Both the position numbers and the translations under genes were made by a program. Below the pieces are notes generated by a model. The model was not told the origin of the DNA. It saw only the letters and a program-made list of their open reading frames with translations, and did not search any database. 14,292 nt of DNA from Gammaproteobacteria bacterium (GTDB taxonomy: Bacteria > Pseudomonadota > Gammaproteobacteria > S012-40). The DNA is taken from contig JAOTSL010000049.1 of assembly GCA_029864945.1 (NCBI GenBank), positions 1 to 14,292 of the forward strand, read 5' to 3'. Positions 13,280 through 14,292 of the stretch are shown here, piece by piece (the stretch's first letter is position 1; the number at the start of each line of letters is the position of its first letter).

Positions 13280-14292
13280 ATGGCCATATTGAAGAAAATA
13301 AGATTAGTGTTTTTAGCGCTGTGTTTTTTAATGAGCGCTTGTACGAGTCATCAGGTGAAGCGAGGGGAGGTTGTTAATGTTGAGCAGGTATCCACTATTA
13401 CCCTTGCCAATAAGCAACAGCTTCGCACAAATGGTTTTAAGCTTAAGGATGATCAGGTCACTGTATCAATAAATAATGCCGAAAGTATTCTCGAAACAAA
13501 AGACATTGAAAAAATTGTTAGTGTTGACCGCTACCGAGGACTGAAATACGGGGCATATGCGGGAGCTGCTGTAGGTGTTGCCGTAAGTGTTGATATATTG
13601 CTCGGAATGGACTCTTGGCTTGCCTTTCTTATCCCTGTAGTAATGGTGGCCTACCCGGCGATGGGTGGTGGTGCTGGCTATTTGGTGGGTCACAGAACAG
13701 TCTACGATTTTAATCCACCTAGAGAAATATCGGTTACACAAAAGACAAATAATGTAACTCCAAATTTGTCTGAAATACAAACTGGTTCCCCGTTCCATAT
13801 CGGATTAAATCTTGGTGTAGGGGGTGGTCGTATGCCAAAGATGCGAGATTATCCCACTGATGCTGGCAAAGAAACCTCCGTTAAAGACGTCCTTGGTGTA
13901 AGCCTGGAGATTGGTGGGCGTTATAATTCTAATTTCATTGTTGGTGGTCATATCTCATCATTTAATACGACTTCATTTGATCCGAATCGTCCTCTAGCCG
14001 TTGATCGGTCAATTAGTAGTATAGGCCCAGATTTAACGTATTTTCCGCATCGTTATGGCTTTTATATGAAAGGTGGTTTTGATCTGGCATCTATGAATAT
14101 GAGCGTTAGACCTGACACTCAAACCGAAACGGTTAATTACACGAAAGACTATGGCGGTTATGGTCTATTTGCTGGTGGCGGCTACGCTTATCCAATAAGT
14201 ACTCACCTACATGTTGGCGTTGAAGCATTAGCGCACGCATATCAGTTTTCAGGAATTGAAAACCCTGTGTTGACGACAATTAGTGTAGGGCT
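13280..14292 (+). CDS. Predicted outer-membrane lipoprotein with hydrophobic hairpin and beta-barrel-like domain, partial at right edge
   Basis: Starts at ATG 13280 and is open at the window end; 337 residues are visible. A lipoprotein signal ends in L-M-S-A-C with Cys21 as the lipidated residue; Thr at +2 favours the outer membrane. Residues about 35-85 are a small polar beta-like segment. Residues about 87-138 are a glycine-rich hydrophobic pair (YGAYAGAAVGVAVSV, then FLIPVVMVAYPAMGGGAGYLVG), like a glycine-zipper hairpin. From about 172 the sequence alternates in the way of outer-membrane strands with repeated Gly-aromatic patterns (FHIGLNLGVGGG, YNSNFIVGGHI, YGFYMKGGFDL, YGLFAGGGYAYP, LHVGVEALAHAY), as in OmpA-like barrels. 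No strong Shine-Dalgarno sequence precedes the start. I do not recognise a named family. The barrel could be an outer-membrane domain, with the hairpin in the same or the other membrane. Confidence 0.75.
   Translation, partial: MAILKKIRLVFLALCFLMSACTSHQVKRGEVVNVEQVSTITLANKQQLRTNGFKLKDDQVTVSINNAESILETKDIEKIVSVDRYRGLKYGAYAGAAVGVAVSVDILLGMDSWLAFLIPVVMVAYPAMGGGAGYLVGHRTVYDFNPPREISVTQKTNNVTPNLSEIQTGSPFHIGLNLGVGGGRMPKMRDYPTDAGKETSVKDVLGVSLEIGGRYNSNFIVGGHISSFNTTSFDPNRPLAVDRSISSIGPDLTYFPHRYGFYMKGGFDLASMNMSVRPDTQTETVNYTKDYGGYGLFAGGGYAYPISTHLHVGVEALAHAYQFSGIENPVLTTISVG

Noticed and set aside
13466..13798. 110-codon minus-strand frame
   Set aside because: Lies antisense to the lipoprotein gene, whose signal peptide and strand patterns support the plus strand.

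Overview
The window looks like chromosomal DNA of a Gram-negative gammaproteobacterium of moderate GC, probably aquatic. The reasons are a TRAP-type transporter, a TolC-like outer-membrane protein with an RND pump, a general porin with a C-terminal phenylalanine, and an outer-membrane lipoprotein. No species can be named from the sequence alone. No rRNA, tRNA or CRISPR array was seen.

Layout. Bases 1-1603 (minus strand) hold the start of a TRAP transporter operon: dctP (periplasmic solute binding) followed by a small DctQ permease that runs off the left edge; the large DctM permease is expected beyond it. An orphan 174-residue protein follows (1998-2522, plus). Next is a scar region (about 2523-3113) with a hairpin, a repeat, the first codons of a RAYT-type transposase (plus) and a frameshifted IS3-like OrfA fragment (minus). 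Bases 3114-8362 (plus) are a tight three-gene operon: a TetR regulator, a TolC-family outer-membrane factor and an RND inner-membrane pump, preceded by a perfect palindromic operator candidate and closed by a strong terminator. A 37-base repeat occurs in direct orientation on both sides of this operon.

A class II Fic protein with a C-terminal winged helix follows (8838-9989, plus). It converges on a secreted 450-residue protein of unknown function (10115-11467, minus), with a perfect bidirectional terminator between them. A porin (11824-12846, minus) lies next, with its own terminator and a promoter region carrying two 22-base tandem repeats. The right edge holds the start of a predicted lipoprotein that combines a hydrophobic hairpin with a beta-barrel-like domain (13280 onward, plus).

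How the parts work together. The TetR-TolC-RND genes should form an inducible export system, but no periplasmic adaptor (MFP) gene lies in the operon, and the pump has Asn where AcrB has its proton-relay Lys940. These two points, the operator, and the transposase scar beside the repeat are the most notable signals. I see no clearly new multi-gene system; the least-described genes are the 450-residue secreted protein, the lipoprotein/barrel fusion and the 174-residue orphan.
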